Shown one piece after another: positions 24,411 to 33,121 of a DNA stretch of 60,058 nt (the first letter of the stretch is position 1; every line of letters begins with the position of its first letter). The DNA is from an uncultured Prevotella sp. (lineage in GTDB: Bacteria; Bacteroidota; Bacteroidia; Bacteroidales; Bacteroidaceae). The notes under the pieces were generated by a model, which did not search any database, was not told the DNA's origin, and worked only from the letters and a program-made list of their open reading frames with translations. The translations under genes and the position numbers were made by a program. The stretch is taken from NCBI GenBank assembly GCA_946998295.1, contig CAMPYS010000008.1, forward strand, positions 1 through 60,058, read 5' to 3'.

Positions 24411-25601
24411 ATGAAACGATTTAATATAACAAATATAATATCATCTATATCTAATTTTTGGTGGCTGGAGACAAAAAACACATTTAAAGATGAAGGTATA
24501 ATTATATTTTTTATAATAGTTCCATTGATATACCCCCTTCTATATTCTTGGATTTACAGTAATGAAGTAGTAAGAAACGTACCAATAGTTGTTGTTGATC
24601 AATCAAATTCACATGCATCTCGTCATTTTATAAATAAATTGGATGCGTCTCCAGATGTAAAAGTTGAATTTAAATGTTCAAATATAGAAGAAGCAAAAGA
24701 ACTTTTAGCAAAACAAGATGCAAAGGGAATAATATTCTTCCCAAACGATTTTCAAAAAAAACTTTACAGAGGTGAACAATCACATATTAGTATATTTTGT
24801 GATATGAGTTTAATGCTAACGTATAAAGCAATATATACCACAACAATGTATGTTTCATTAGAGATAAATAAAGAAATACAAAAACAAAAACTACCGGCAC
24901 TAACTAAGGAACAAGAAAATGTATCAACTGAACCTATAAGTGTTGAGGCAAAACCTATTTTTAATACAACTATAGGATATGGTAATGCACTATTACCCGG
25001 TGTTCTTATACTAATTATTCAACAAACGTTATTATTGGGAATAGGCTTAGCTGCTGGAACAGCAAAAGAAAATAATACATATGAAAATATTGATACTACA
25101 AACGGACTACATATAAAAACATTTGAGTTGTTAGTAGGTAAATCATTATGTTACTTTTTAATTTATATAGTGATGACTTCCTATGTGCTATTATGTGTAC
25201 CACGCTTTTTTAATTTTACTATGATAGCTCACCCTGACGATTTAATAGCATTTATAACTCCATATTTATTATCAGTAATATTTTTCAGTATAACTATATC
25301 AATAGCTGTTAAGCATAGAGAGAGTATTATGCTATTAACGGTGTTTACTTCATTACCTCTCTTATTTCTTTCAGGTGCTAGCTGGCCAGAAGCAAGTATT
25401 CCTACAATATGGAAATATATAAGTTGGATATTTCCATCTACTTTTGGAATAAGAGGGTTCCAGAGATTAGCATCAATGGGAGGCAATATTAATGATGTTA
25501 AGATAGAACATTATGCACTATTGGCACAAGCTATTGTTTATTTTATAATTGCATATACTGTACACTATTACCAGTTATACAAAATAAAAAAACAGTCTTA
25601 A
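24411..25601 (+). CDS. ABC-2 type efflux permease (second of pair)
   Basis: A 396-residue paralogue of the preceding permease with the same layout: N-terminal helix (about 29-47, IIIFFIIVPLIYPLLYSWIY), periplasmic domain holding VVDQSNSHASRHFINKLD and GIIFFPNDFQKKLYRGE, then five or so helices. The pair probably forms a heterodimeric channel. It begins 16 bp after its partner and ends the operon; the next gene is convergent and starts its 3' end 33 bp away. Which ATPase powers it, if any, is not visible. Confidence 0.85.
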   Translation: MKRFNITNIISSISNFWWLETKNTFKDEGIIIFFIIVPLIYPLLYSWIYSNEVVRNVPIVVVDQSNSHASRHFINKLDASPDVKVEFKCSNIEEAKELLAKQDAKGIIFFPNDFQKKLYRGEQSHISIFCDMSLMLTYKAIYTTTMYVSLEINKEIQKQKLPALTKEQENVSTEPISVEAKPIFNTTIGYGNALLPGVLILIIQQTLLLGIGLAAGTAKENNTYENIDTTNGLHIKTFELLVGKSLCYFLIYIVMTSYVLLCVPRFFNFTMIAHPDDLIAFITPYLLSVIFFSITISIAVKHRESIMLLTVFTSLPLLFLSGASWPEASIPTIWKYISWIFPSTFGIRGFQRLASMGGNINDVKIEHYALLAQAIVYFIIAYTVHYYQLYKIKKQS

Positions 25602-25634
25602 ACAAAATTCTTGTTTAATAATAAAGTACTAAAT

Positions 25635-26588
25635 TCAAGAAAAATAATATTTTGTATAACTGCCTATAGCATAAGGTCGACGAGGTTTTATTCCATGTTC
25701 TATCATTTTAAAAAGATGGAATGCTTCTTTATAATAACGTGGTCTGAGACTATCAATAGGATAATAGATAGGTAAATATTTCATAAATTTTTCCCTATTT
25801 TTTCCTAATAAAAAACCAGATAATTGATAGTGAATAGATTGTTGTGTAGATTTTATTATAACGCTATCGGGTATCAAGATAGAATGAACTTTATTATTTG
25901 GTCTTAAAACTTCATTACCGCCTATAATTTTATAATAAAATAAACTTTCTGGTAATTGCTGTTGGCGTGCTAAGGCATATATAGTTAACATTGATGATAC
26001 CGAATCTGTGTATTCCATAGACTTAGCAGTGAGTAAAGCACCTTTATAATCTTTATCATTAACTAAAGATTCAAGTTTTGCCCTTTGGTGAAAATGATAA
26101 TCACCATTAGTAAAAATTGCAATGAAAAAGAGTAACAAAGTTAATGTTCCTATATTTATCCAAGATATTTGAGAAAATATTCCATTACTACGAATAGTTG
26201 GTTCATAAGGTTCATATTTTTTTACATAAATAATTACTATAATAAAAATTAGGGTTAAAATTGGAGCTAACCATGTCCAATTACCAATACTTAAATTCGT
26301 TGTATCTGAATTTATACTCGTTAGTATAGTTAAAATTAAAATAGATGGAAAATAAGTAAGAGCAAAACCTCTTTTACTGAGTTTTACTATATAATTAATA
26401 CCTATTTGTAATAACTGAAGAATAATAGTAATAACAATAGCACCAATCCAAGGCTGATAATAAGTTTGTTCATCTGAGGCTATACGTTGAATAAGTTGTA
26501 ATATATTTGCTTGATAAAAATAAAGATAGCAAAAACAGAACAAACTAAATAAAACAGAACATATATATATAATGATTTTTCTTTCCAT
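25635..26588 (-). CDS. DUF6057-like multi-pass membrane protein
   Basis: A 317-residue protein with about five hydrophobic helices in the first 170 residues, including YICSVLFSLFCFCYLYFY at the N-terminus and LTLLLFFIAIF near 153. The soluble C-terminal part (about 172-317) looks TPR-like (SLVNDKDYKGALLTAKSMEY) and then has conserved YYLPIYYPID-like and RPRYYKEAFHLFKM segments. It resembles Bacteroidetes DUF6057 proteins, whose function I do not know. Its ATG shares one base with the MORN gene stop (TAATG), so the two are translationally coupled. Confidence 0.6.
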   Translation of the reverse strand: MERKIIIYICSVLFSLFCFCYLYFYQANILQLIQRIASDEQTYYQPWIGAIVITIILQLLQIGINYIVKLSKRGFALTYFPSILILTILTSINSDTTNLSIGNWTWLAPILTLIFIIVIIYVKKYEPYEPTIRSNGIFSQISWINIGTLTLLLFFIAIFTNGDYHFHQRAKLESLVNDKDYKGALLTAKSMEYTDSVSSMLTIYALARQQQLPESLFYYKIIGGNEVLRPNNKVHSILIPDSVIIKSTQQSIHYQLSGFLLGKNREKFMKYLPIYYPIDSLRPRYYKEAFHLFKMIEHGIKPRRPYAIGSYTKYYFS

Positions 26589-27715
26589 TAAAACTCTCTA
26601 TTACTATATTTCTTTCCACCTTCGTAAATACCCTTATCGATTATTTTTCCATTACTATCACGTACTGTAAATTTACCATGACGTTCATCATTTAAATAAC
26701 TACCTTCAAAACGCTTACCGTCTTTATTTACCTCTATTGCTTTACCATTACGTTGGCCATTGGAATATTCACCTCTAAATTTACTCCCATCAGTAAAATG
26801 AATTATTATTATTCCATCCATTTTACCATGTCTAAACTGACCTTCTATAATGTCTTTATTACTCTTTACTAACTTTCCATGTCCACATTGAACATCATTT
26901 TCCCAGCTTCCTGTATATACATCGCCATTAGCCCAAGAAATTGTACCATTACCTGACCGCAGTCCTTTAACAAAATCTCCAGTATATTCGCTACCATCTT
27001 TATAACGAAGTATACCTTTGCCTGTACGCTCACCATCTATATAATCGCCCTCATAACAGTTACCATTCTTAAACTTATATATACCTTTTCCGTTTTGAAT
27101 ATCATTATGCCATTGACCATTATATTCATCGCCATTAGGATAGATATAAATGCCATTACCTTCCTTTAAATTATCTTTCCAATCTCCTACGAATGTTGAA
27201 CCATCGGACCAAAAAAAACGTCCATGTCCATTACGTTTATCATTGTTCCACTGACCATCATAATAGGATTTATTCAAAAATGTATAACGCCCTAACCCTT
27301 GACGTTTACCATTAACCCAATTTCCAACATATTTATCCCCATTATAATAGCTCATTACTCCGTTTCCATGTTGCTTATTTTTATACCATAGTCCTTCATA
27401 TTTATTACCATTTCTAAAATAAAAAATTCCCTGCCCATGCATACAATCTTGAAACCATTGACCTTTATATATTGAACCATCTTTTTCTGTAAATACACCA
27501 TAACCTTGACGTTTGCCATGGTCATATTCTCCAACATAGTGAGCACCATTAATATAAAATGTTTCACCTCTACCAAATGGTTTACCGTGATATACTTCGC
27601 CTTGATATTTACCATCTTTGGTGTAAATAACTCTCTTTGAACTGTTTTGTGCAAAAAAATGTAATGGAATTAAGAAAAATAAAATACTTATAAGTTTTAA
27701 TCTCGGATATTTCAC
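26588..27715 (-). CDS. MORN-repeat protein
   Basis: A 375-residue secreted protein (signal peptide about 1-22, LKLISILFFLIPLHFFAQ) made almost wholly of about fourteen MORN repeats of about 23 residues each, with the motif Y-x-G-x-[WFY]-x-x-G-x-x-x-G-x-G, for example KYEGLWYKNKQHGNGVMSYY. MORN repeats form elongated beta hairpins that bind lipids or proteins; in bacteria the role is unclear. A near-perfect promoter lies 36 bp upstream, and the downstream membrane gene is coupled by TAATG, so the pair may act together at the envelope. Confidence 0.9.
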   Translation of the reverse strand: MKYPRLKLISILFFLIPLHFFAQNSSKRVIYTKDGKYQGEVYHGKPFGRGETFYINGAHYVGEYDHGKRQGYGVFTEKDGSIYKGQWFQDCMHGQGIFYFRNGNKYEGLWYKNKQHGNGVMSYYNGDKYVGNWVNGKRQGLGRYTFLNKSYYDGQWNNDKRNGHGRFFWSDGSTFVGDWKDNLKEGNGIYIYPNGDEYNGQWHNDIQNGKGIYKFKNGNCYEGDYIDGERTGKGILRYKDGSEYTGDFVKGLRSGNGTISWANGDVYTGSWENDVQCGHGKLVKSNKDIIEGQFRHGKMDGIIIIHFTDGSKFRGEYSNGQRNGKAIEVNKDGKRFEGSYLNDERHGKFTVRDSNGKIIDKGIYEGGKKYSNREF

Positions 27716-27750
27716 GATTTATGTATTTATTAATTTATATGGTATATATG

Positions 27751-27782
27751 CAAAGATAACATATTATATTATGTTCTACAAA
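27751..27782 (-). promoter_or_regulatory. Promoter of the MORN-DUF6057 operon
   Basis: On the minus strand TTTG (27782-27779), exactly 20 bp, then TATCTTTG (27758-27751) matches the consensus. Transcription would begin near 27745, about 30 bases before the ATG at 27715. Confidence 0.7.
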
Positions 27783-27873
27783 TTAATAAAAGTTTTTTAA
27801 GATTTAAAGATTAAGTACGTTTATATATTAATAGTAGGTTATAAGTAATAAATTTTTAGTAGGAAACGATATT

Positions 27874-27924
27874 AGGTGTTATATTAACATTATAATTTTG
27901 TTTGTAATTTTACAGGTGTTATAT
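27874..27924 (+). repeat. Two AGGTGTTATAT direct repeats, 40 bp apart
   Basis: AGGTGTTATAT occurs at 27874-27884 and 27914-27924, 90-140 bp upstream of the MORN promoter. They may be paired activator sites, but this is only a suggestion from spacing and position. Confidence 0.3.
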
Positions 27925-27953
27925 CTTACAATTTATATATAATTATATATAAT

Positions 27954-27998
27954 AAAAAAATCTCCTCTATGTAATTACTACATAAAGGAGATAATATA
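27954..27998 (-). terminator. Rho-independent terminator of OmpA porin gene
   Basis: ATCTCCT (27960-27966) pairs with AGGAGAT (27986-27992), and TATGTA/TACATA extends the stem after one mismatch. On the minus strand it is followed by a run of seven T. Confidence 0.85.
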
Positions 27999-28030
27999 AT
28001 ACTCAAAATATATTAATTTTAAACATAAAT

Positions 28031-29068
28031 CTATTTAATATATACTACTGCAAGACGATTAGATGTAACACCTTGAACTCCTTTTCCAATAGCTTTATCA
28101 ACAACGACACCATGCTGTGACAAATAATTTGCAACTACTTTAGCACGATTCTCTGAAAGACGTTGATTAAATGAAGCACTTCCTTCAGGTGAAGCTGTTC
28201 CAACAATCTGTACATGAGAGCCGTCTTTAATCTTGTCAAGTTCATCCTTTGCAGCATTGGTAAGTGTATATTCACCTTGAGCAAATGTTACAAAAACAAG
28301 ATTAGATACTGTAAATTGTTTTGATTCAGCAGGAACCTCTTTAATAACTTCTTTTGTTACTACTTTTGGTTGGCGACTGCGGAGTTCATTTATTTGAGCA
28401 TTTAAGGCATCTATTTCTGCTTGATCACGTGGTACAACAGATGTGAAATTATGTGTTCCATTAAAGTTCTTGAACTTATAAATTAGACCTGCATTTAGCT
28501 GTACCATAGACTTATTAATATTATATTCTATGCCATTATAGCCTGTACCATTTAATGCATAATTTATTGATGGTTCAATATAAAATTGCCATGCCTTGCT
28601 TTTACCTAAATTGAAAGCAAAATCAAGACCTACCTTAGAAGTTGCAGCATTAATAGTCTTGACATCTGACTTATTAGTAAATGTATGAGCCCAACCAAGA
28701 CCGTATACTCCACTTACTTCAAAAATACGTGGTTCACCTTTATAACCACCAAACCAATTACTAAAGTTGATTGTACCAAGTAAGGATGTATTAATACCAC
28801 GAACTATTGTTCCAAATGATTTATAAGGATTATTACTAAAATAAGCATTGCTTTCAATGGCTAACCCAAATACAGGAGTAAAATAACGCCCTATGCGAAG
28901 ACCTGCATTAGGATTAAGATCACTTAACCACTTATGCCCTGTTGTCTTTGTTGCAACACCACCATTTATACCAATATAAATATTGTCAAATGTTTTACTT
29001 TCTGTAACTGTTTGTGCAGAAACAGAAATTGCCATAGAGGCAGCAAATAATAGCGCTAATTTTTTCAT
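28031..29068 (-). CDS. OmpA-family outer-membrane porin
   Basis: A 345-residue protein: signal peptide (MKKLALLFAASMAISVSAQ), an N-terminal eight-stranded-type barrel (about 25-205), a short coiled linker (AEIDALNAQINELRSRQ) and a C-terminal OmpA-like domain (about 255-345). The C-terminal domain is divergent: TASPEGS replaces the usual GHTDS-type motif, while RLSENRAKVVANYLS and the final NRLAVVYIK remain. It resembles the abundant Bacteroidetes OmpA proteins that stabilise the envelope. A strong promoter and terminator flank it, so it is probably highly expressed alone. Confidence 0.9.
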   Translation of the reverse strand: MKKLALLFAASMAISVSAQTVTESKTFDNIYIGINGGVATKTTGHKWLSDLNPNAGLRIGRYFTPVFGLAIESNAYFSNNPYKSFGTIVRGINTSLLGTINFSNWFGGYKGEPRIFEVSGVYGLGWAHTFTNKSDVKTINAATSKVGLDFAFNLGKSKAWQFYIEPSINYALNGTGYNGIEYNINKSMVQLNAGLIYKFKNFNGTHNFTSVVPRDQAEIDALNAQINELRSRQPKVVTKEVIKEVPAESKQFTVSNLVFVTFAQGEYTLTNAAKDELDKIKDGSHVQIVGTASPEGSASFNQRLSENRAKVVANYLSQHGVVVDKAIGKGVQGVTSNRLAVVYIK

Positions 29069-29117
29069 TTTAATTTGATTTAATTAAATAATTATTTTTA
29101 CGTGTTTCTTTTGTTTG

Positions 29118-29149
29118 CAAAGAAACAAATTTTAAATAAGGCATACAAA
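29118..29149 (-). promoter_or_regulatory. Promoter of OmpA porin gene
   Basis: On the minus strand TTTG (29149-29146), 20 bp, then TTTCTTTG (29125-29118), one base off the TAnnTTTG consensus. The leader would be about 45 bases. Confidence 0.6.
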
Positions 29150-29239
29150 TTTATTGACAAGAATATAGTATAAAAATATATAATATGGTAAAATAAAGTA
29201 AATATTGAATAATAAATATGACATGAAAAATATTTTACA

Positions 29240-29278
29240 AATATGGGCTGAAAGAATTAATACCTTTCAGCCCATATT
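29240..29278 (-). terminator. Terminator of the 2-oxoacid oxidoreductase operon
   Basis: AATATGGGCTGAAAG (29240-29254) and CTTTCAGCCCATATT (29264-29278) are a perfect 15-bp inverted repeat 26 bp after the gamma-subunit stop codon, followed on the minus strand by a T-rich tail. Confidence 0.8.
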
Positions 29279-29304
29279 AAAAATATAAGAAATAAAAATA
29301 TGTA

Positions 29305-29847
29305 TTACTCTTGTCTTATTATTTTTTTACCTTCTTCAACAGCCTGCATATTTAATGGTATTAAATGATGATGACGTTCTGGTAGGGTTTTTACTAAAGC
29401 TTTTTTTAGTCCATCTAAACTAACAACAGGACAAACTTTCAATAATCCTCCTAAGACTATCATATTAAAAACTTTAGAATTTTTAAGTTCAGCAGCTTTG
29501 TCCATAGCATCTATACGATAAATGCTGATATCTTTACGGGCTGGAGGATTTATAATTCCAAAGCCATCATATATTAATATACCGCCTGATTTAACTTTTG
29601 GTTCAAACTTTTCAAGCGAAGGCTGGTTTAGAACTATTGCTACATCATACTTACTTAATATCGGAGATGATACAGGTGTATCACTTACAATAACTGTAAC
29701 ATTAGCTGTACCACCTCGTTGTTCAGGACCATAAGCTGGCATCCAAGTTACTTCTTTATCTTCCATCAGTCCAGAGTAAGCTAATATTTTACCCATTGAT
29801 AGGACTCCTTGACCACCAAAACCACTTATTATAATTTCTTTTTTCAT
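29305..29847 (-). CDS. 2-oxoacid:ferredoxin oxidoreductase, gamma subunit
   Basis: A 180-residue gamma subunit of the four-subunit ferredoxin oxidoreductases (KorC/VorC/PorC type). The nucleotide-loop-like GFGGQGVLSMGKILAYSG and the PAYGPEQRGGTANV segment are characteristic. It is the last gene of the delta-alpha-beta-gamma cluster, 25 bp after the beta subunit. The complex converts 2-oxoglutarate or branched-chain 2-oxoacids to acyl-CoA with reduction of ferredoxin, or runs in reverse to fix CO2 under anaerobic conditions. The substrate cannot be fixed from sequence alone. Confidence 0.92.
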   Translation of the reverse strand: MKKEIIISGFGGQGVLSMGKILAYSGLMEDKEVTWMPAYGPEQRGGTANVTVIVSDTPVSSPILSKYDVAIVLNQPSLEKFEPKVKSGGILIYDGFGIINPPARKDISIYRIDAMDKAAELKNSKVFNMIVLGGLLKVCPVVSLDGLKKALVKTLPERHHHLIPLNMQAVEEGKKIIRQE

Positions 29848-29872
29848 TGTACAAAATAAGTATTAGTGAAAC

Positions 29873-30643
29873 TTAAAGTTCTGTAGTATCTTTTAAATCT
29901 CCTTTGACATAATGTGGAAACATATTTTCTCTCATCCATTCATTAGATTTCAGTGGAGAAAGTTTCCAACCGCTATTACATGTTGATACTATTTCAACAA
30001 GTGAACTACCTTTTTTCAGCATGCTCGCTTCAAATGCTTTTCGTATAGCTTTTTTTGCCTTTTTTATAGAGGCAACTGTATCAACACTTTGACGTGTTAC
30101 AAAGCATGTTCCTTCTAAACGGCTTGCTAAATCGGTTATATTAAGAGGGTATCCATGAATATCTGGCTCACGACCATAGGGGCAAGTAGCTGTCTTTTGA
30201 CCAATAAGTGTAGTTGGTGCCATTTGACCTCCTGTCATACCATAAATTGCATTATTAATAAATATAATAGTTATATTTTCTCCACGATTTAGAGCATGAA
30301 TAGTTTCTGCTGTACCTATACAGGCTAAATCACCATCTCCTTGATAAGTGAAAACAAGACGATCTGGCCATACACGTTTAATACCTGTAGCTACAGCTGG
30401 AGCACGTCCATGTGGAGCCTCCTGCCAATCAATGTCTAAATATCTATAGGCAAAAACTGCACAACCAACGGGACAAACACCTATTGTCTTTTCCTCCATT
30501 TTCATATCTTCAATAACTTCTGCAACAAGCTTATGCACTACACCATGAGAACAACCTGGACAATAGTGCATTATGGTATCGTTCATAAGTTTTGGCTTGG
30601 CATAAACTAAATTCTCTGGTGAAATTATATCATTTACAGACAT
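29873..30643 (-). CDS. 2-oxoacid:ferredoxin oxidoreductase, beta (TPP) subunit
   Basis: A 256-residue thiamine-diphosphate-binding subunit. CPGCSHGVVHKLVAEV at the N-terminus, the TPP/Mg motif GDGDLACIGTAE and NNAIYGMTGGQMAPTT are all present. Cysteines in CPGC and in ICPVGCAVFAY would hold or lie near an iron-sulfur cluster. It lies 3 bp after the alpha subunit. The KorB/VorA type is the best match; 2-oxoglutarate and 3-methyl-2-oxobutanoate enzymes are hard to tell apart. Confidence 0.93.
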   Translation of the reverse strand: MSVNDIISPENLVYAKPKLMNDTIMHYCPGCSHGVVHKLVAEVIEDMKMEEKTIGVCPVGCAVFAYRYLDIDWQEAPHGRAPAVATGIKRVWPDRLVFTYQGDGDLACIGTAETIHALNRGENITIIFINNAIYGMTGGQMAPTTLIGQKTATCPYGREPDIHGYPLNITDLASRLEGTCFVTRQSVDTVASIKKAKKAIRKAFEASMLKKGSSLVEIVSTCNSGWKLSPLKSNEWMRENMFPHYVKGDLKDTTEL

Positions 30644-30646
30644 TGC

Positions 30647-31750
30647 CTATCCTCCTATATTTATTATTTTTTCCTTTAAAGCATTAACTATTTCTTCTGG
30701 TTCTGGCACAATACCACCTAAACGACCAAAATGAGCTACAGGTACTGCTCCGTTTATAGCTAATCTAACATCTAACACCATTTGACCTGCATTAATTTCA
30801 CTTACTAATATTCCTTTTTTATTTTTAGCAAGCTCTGCAATTTCTTTGCTCGGAAATGGCCAAAGTGTAATTGGACGAAAAAGACCTACTTTTAGCCCTT
30901 GTTCAGAAGCTAGCTCAATAACTTTTTCACCTATACGAGCTGCACTTCCAAAACTTACTATTATATAATCTGCATCATCACAGTTATGAGCTGAATAACG
31001 TACTTCATTTTCACAAATTGTTTTATACTTATTTTGCAAATGAATATTACGTTCTTCCATAATTTCAGACTTTAGTTCTAAAGAAGTTATTATATTTGGA
31101 GGTCTATTAGGTGTACGTCCTATTGTAGCCCATGGACACTCTTTCCGTATTTCTTCTTCTGTTCTTCGAGGTTTTATAGGCGGAAGTTCAACTTTTTCCA
31201 TCATCTGTCCTATAACACCATCCGACAAAATCATGGCAGGATTTCTATATTTAAATGCTAATTTAAATGCTAAATCAACGAAATCAGCCATTTCCTGGAC
31301 AGAGTTAGGAGCAAGTACTATAACATTATAATCTCCATTACCTCCTCCACGAGTAGCTTGAAAATAATCACTTTGACTTGGTTGGATAGTACCTAAGCCA
31401 GGTCCTCCACGTTGTACATTTATAAAAACTCCTGGTAATTCTGCACCTGCCATGTAACTGATACATTCTTGCATTAAAGCTATACCTGGAGAGGATGAAG
31501 ATGTTAATACCCGTTTTCCTGCACCTGCACCACCATATATCATATTTATTGCAGCGGTTTCACTTTCTGCTTGAAGTACTACCATACCTGTAGTTTCCCA
31601 AGGTTTTAGTTCTGCTAATGTTTCAATAACCTCACTCTGAGGTGTAATAGGATAACCAAAATATCCATCAGCACCACAGCGAATAGCTGCATGAGCTATG
31701 GCTTCGTTTCCTTTCATTAATGTTATTTCTCTTTCTGCCATATTTCTCAC
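30647..31750 (-). CDS. 2-oxoacid:ferredoxin oxidoreductase, alpha subunit
   Basis: A 367-residue alpha subunit (KorA/VorB type), with the pyrimidine-binding domain (about 10-210, GNEAIAHAAIRCGADGYFGYPITPQ) and domain II (about 245-360). The segments SSSSPGIALMQECISYMAGAELP and QPSQSDYFQATRGG are family hallmarks. It overlaps the ferredoxin-like subunit gene by 4 bp. Databases usually label close Bacteroidales relatives 3-methyl-2-oxobutanoate dehydrogenase subunit VorB, which fits branched-chain fatty-acid formation, but 2-oxoglutarate use for glutamate synthesis is equally possible. Confidence 0.92.
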   Translation of the reverse strand: MRNMAEREITLMKGNEAIAHAAIRCGADGYFGYPITPQSEVIETLAELKPWETTGMVVLQAESETAAINMIYGGAGAGKRVLTSSSSPGIALMQECISYMAGAELPGVFINVQRGGPGLGTIQPSQSDYFQATRGGGNGDYNVIVLAPNSVQEMADFVDLAFKLAFKYRNPAMILSDGVIGQMMEKVELPPIKPRRTEEEIRKECPWATIGRTPNRPPNIITSLELKSEIMEERNIHLQNKYKTICENEVRYSAHNCDDADYIIVSFGSAARIGEKVIELASEQGLKVGLFRPITLWPFPSKEIAELAKNKKGILVSEINAGQMVLDVRLAINGAVPVAHFGRLGGIVPEPEEIVNALKEKIINIGG

Positions 31751-31980
31751 GCCTCCACTTTTTTACGATAAACAGTTATACAACCATCTGGACATACCGT
31801 AGCACATGCTACACAGCCTATACAAGCTTCTGCATTTGCTGGTTCTACGTATGGGTATCCATGCACATTTACTTTTTTTTGAGCTATTGCTATAACGTCT
31901 TTAGGACATGCTACAATACATAATTGGCATCCTTTACAACGATCATTATTAACAACTATAGCTCCTTTAATCTTGCTCAT
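31747..31980 (-). CDS. 2-oxoacid oxidoreductase delta (2[4Fe-4S] ferredoxin) subunit
   Basis: A 77-residue ferredoxin-like protein with two complete cluster motifs, CKGCQLCIVACP and CIGCVACATVCP, enough for two [4Fe-4S] clusters. It passes electrons from the TPP subunit to free ferredoxin. It opens the delta-alpha-beta-gamma cluster and lies 12 bp after the small TPR gene. Confidence 0.95.
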   Translation of the reverse strand: MSKIKGAIVVNNDRCKGCQLCIVACPKDVIAIAQKKVNVHGYPYVEPANAEACIGCVACATVCPDGCITVYRKKVEA

Positions 31981-31992
31981 AGTTTTTGTATT

Positions 31993-32205
31993 TTAAGGAT
32001 TATATGCATCTTTATTGTAAAAATTAAATATGCTCTCTAACATATTTTTTGCTTCAGTGGCAGGAGAATTTGGATCTATATCTATTGCTTCTAAATAGCA
32101 GTTCATTGCACTCTTAAAATCTCCTTCCTGCCTATATTTATTCCCTTGTAGATAAAATTCTTCTGCCGTCATAATGTTTTCGTTTAATTTTTGTAGGTAC
32201 GTCAT
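31993..32205 (-). CDS. Small TPR-repeat protein
   Basis: A 70-residue protein holding about one and a half tetratricopeptide repeats (AEEFYLQGNKYRQEGDFKSA, then MNCYLEAIDIDPNSPATEAK). It sits between folD and the ferredoxin subunit with gaps of 1 and 12 bp, so it belongs to the same transcript. Similar small TPR proteins accompany this oxidoreductase in other Bacteroidales and might help assembly of the complex, which is inference from position. Confidence 0.75.
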   Translation of the reverse strand: MTYLQKLNENIMTAEEFYLQGNKYRQEGDFKSAMNCYLEAIDIDPNSPATEAKNMLESIFNFYNKDAYNP

Positions 32206-32206
32206 T

Positions 32207-33091
32207 TTACCTATAAAATTCTTTTTTACCTGCAGATAATGTGTTTTTCATCAATGAACAAATTGTCATTGGACCTACCCCTCCAGGTACAGGTGTAATG
32301 TATGAACATTTTGGTGCAACCTCTTTGAAGTTAACATCGCCTGAAAGACGAAAACCACTTTTGCGAGTGTCATCTTTTACTCTTGTTGTACCAACATCAA
32401 TAACAACAGCTCCTTCCTTAACCATATCTGCTGTAACAAATCCAGGAATACCTATCGCTGCTATTATTATATCAGCTTGACGACACTCTTCTTTTAATGT
32501 TGTAGAATGAGAATGACAAACTGTAACAGTGGCATCCCCATAACATTTTTGCATCATTAATGAAGCCATGGGCTTACCTACAATATTACTACGTCCTAAT
32601 ATTACACAACGTTTTCCAGAAGTTGGGATATTGTACCTGCGCAATAAAGTTAATATTCCGTATGGTGTTGCAGATATAAAGCAAGGAAGACCAATTGACA
32701 TACGACCAACATTTATTGGATGAAACCCGTCAACATCTTTACGGTAATCTATTGCCATGATAATTTTTTGTTCATCTATATGTTTTGGTAAAGGAAGTTG
32801 CATTATATAGCCATCAATATCATCATCTTTGTTTAATCTATCGACACATGATAATAATTCTTCTTCGGTTACATTACTTTCATAGCGAATTAATGTCGAT
32901 TTGAACCCACATTGTTCACACGCTATTACTTTGTTTTTAACATAAGTTTCACTACCACCATCATGACCTACAAGTACAGCAGCTAAGTGTGGTTGCTTTC
33001 CATTAGCTGCTATAATTTTTTTTACTTCATCTGCAATTTCTTTTTTTATAGCAGAAGCTGTAGATTTTCCATCAATAATTTTATATTCCAT
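32207..33091 (-). CDS. folD: Bifunctional methylenetetrahydrofolate dehydrogenase/cyclohydrolase
   Basis: A 294-residue FolD that interconverts methylene-, methenyl- and formyl-tetrahydrofolate with NADP. The catalytic Lys54 is in the SETYVKNK segment. QLPLPKHID, the NADP-site GRSNIVGKPMA and the C-terminal TPVPGGVGPMT complete the signature. Length is typical. It lies 30 bp after ffh and 1 bp before the small TPR gene, probably in one long transcript. Confidence 0.97.
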   Translation of the reverse strand: MEYKIIDGKSTASAIKKEIADEVKKIIAANGKQPHLAAVLVGHDGGSETYVKNKVIACEQCGFKSTLIRYESNVTEEELLSCVDRLNKDDDIDGYIMQLPLPKHIDEQKIIMAIDYRKDVDGFHPINVGRMSIGLPCFISATPYGILTLLRRYNIPTSGKRCVILGRSNIVGKPMASLMMQKCYGDATVTVCHSHSTTLKEECRQADIIIAAIGIPGFVTADMVKEGAVVIDVGTTRVKDDTRKSGFRLSGDVNFKEVAPKCSYITPVPGGVGPMTICSLMKNTLSAGKKEFYR

Positions 33092-33121
33092 AAGGCTAAT
33101 TAAAATTTAGTTTTATATTAT

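Larger units (their letters stand above)
27716..28030. other. 315-bp gene-free region between MORN and OmpA genes
   Basis: It holds the MORN-gene promoter (27751-27782), a direct repeat of AGGTGTTATAT (27874 and 27914) and the OmpA terminator (27954-27998). The rest is AT-rich with no supported coding sequence. Confidence 0.7.

Noticed and set aside
25602..25634. Terminator between the permease and DUF6057-like genes
   Set aside because: Only a 6-bp TTCTTG/CAAGAA pairing with a long loop is present, too weak to call.
27355..27654. Second ORF inside the MORN gene on the same strand
   Set aside because: It is a shifted-frame shadow made open by the repetitive MORN coding sequence.
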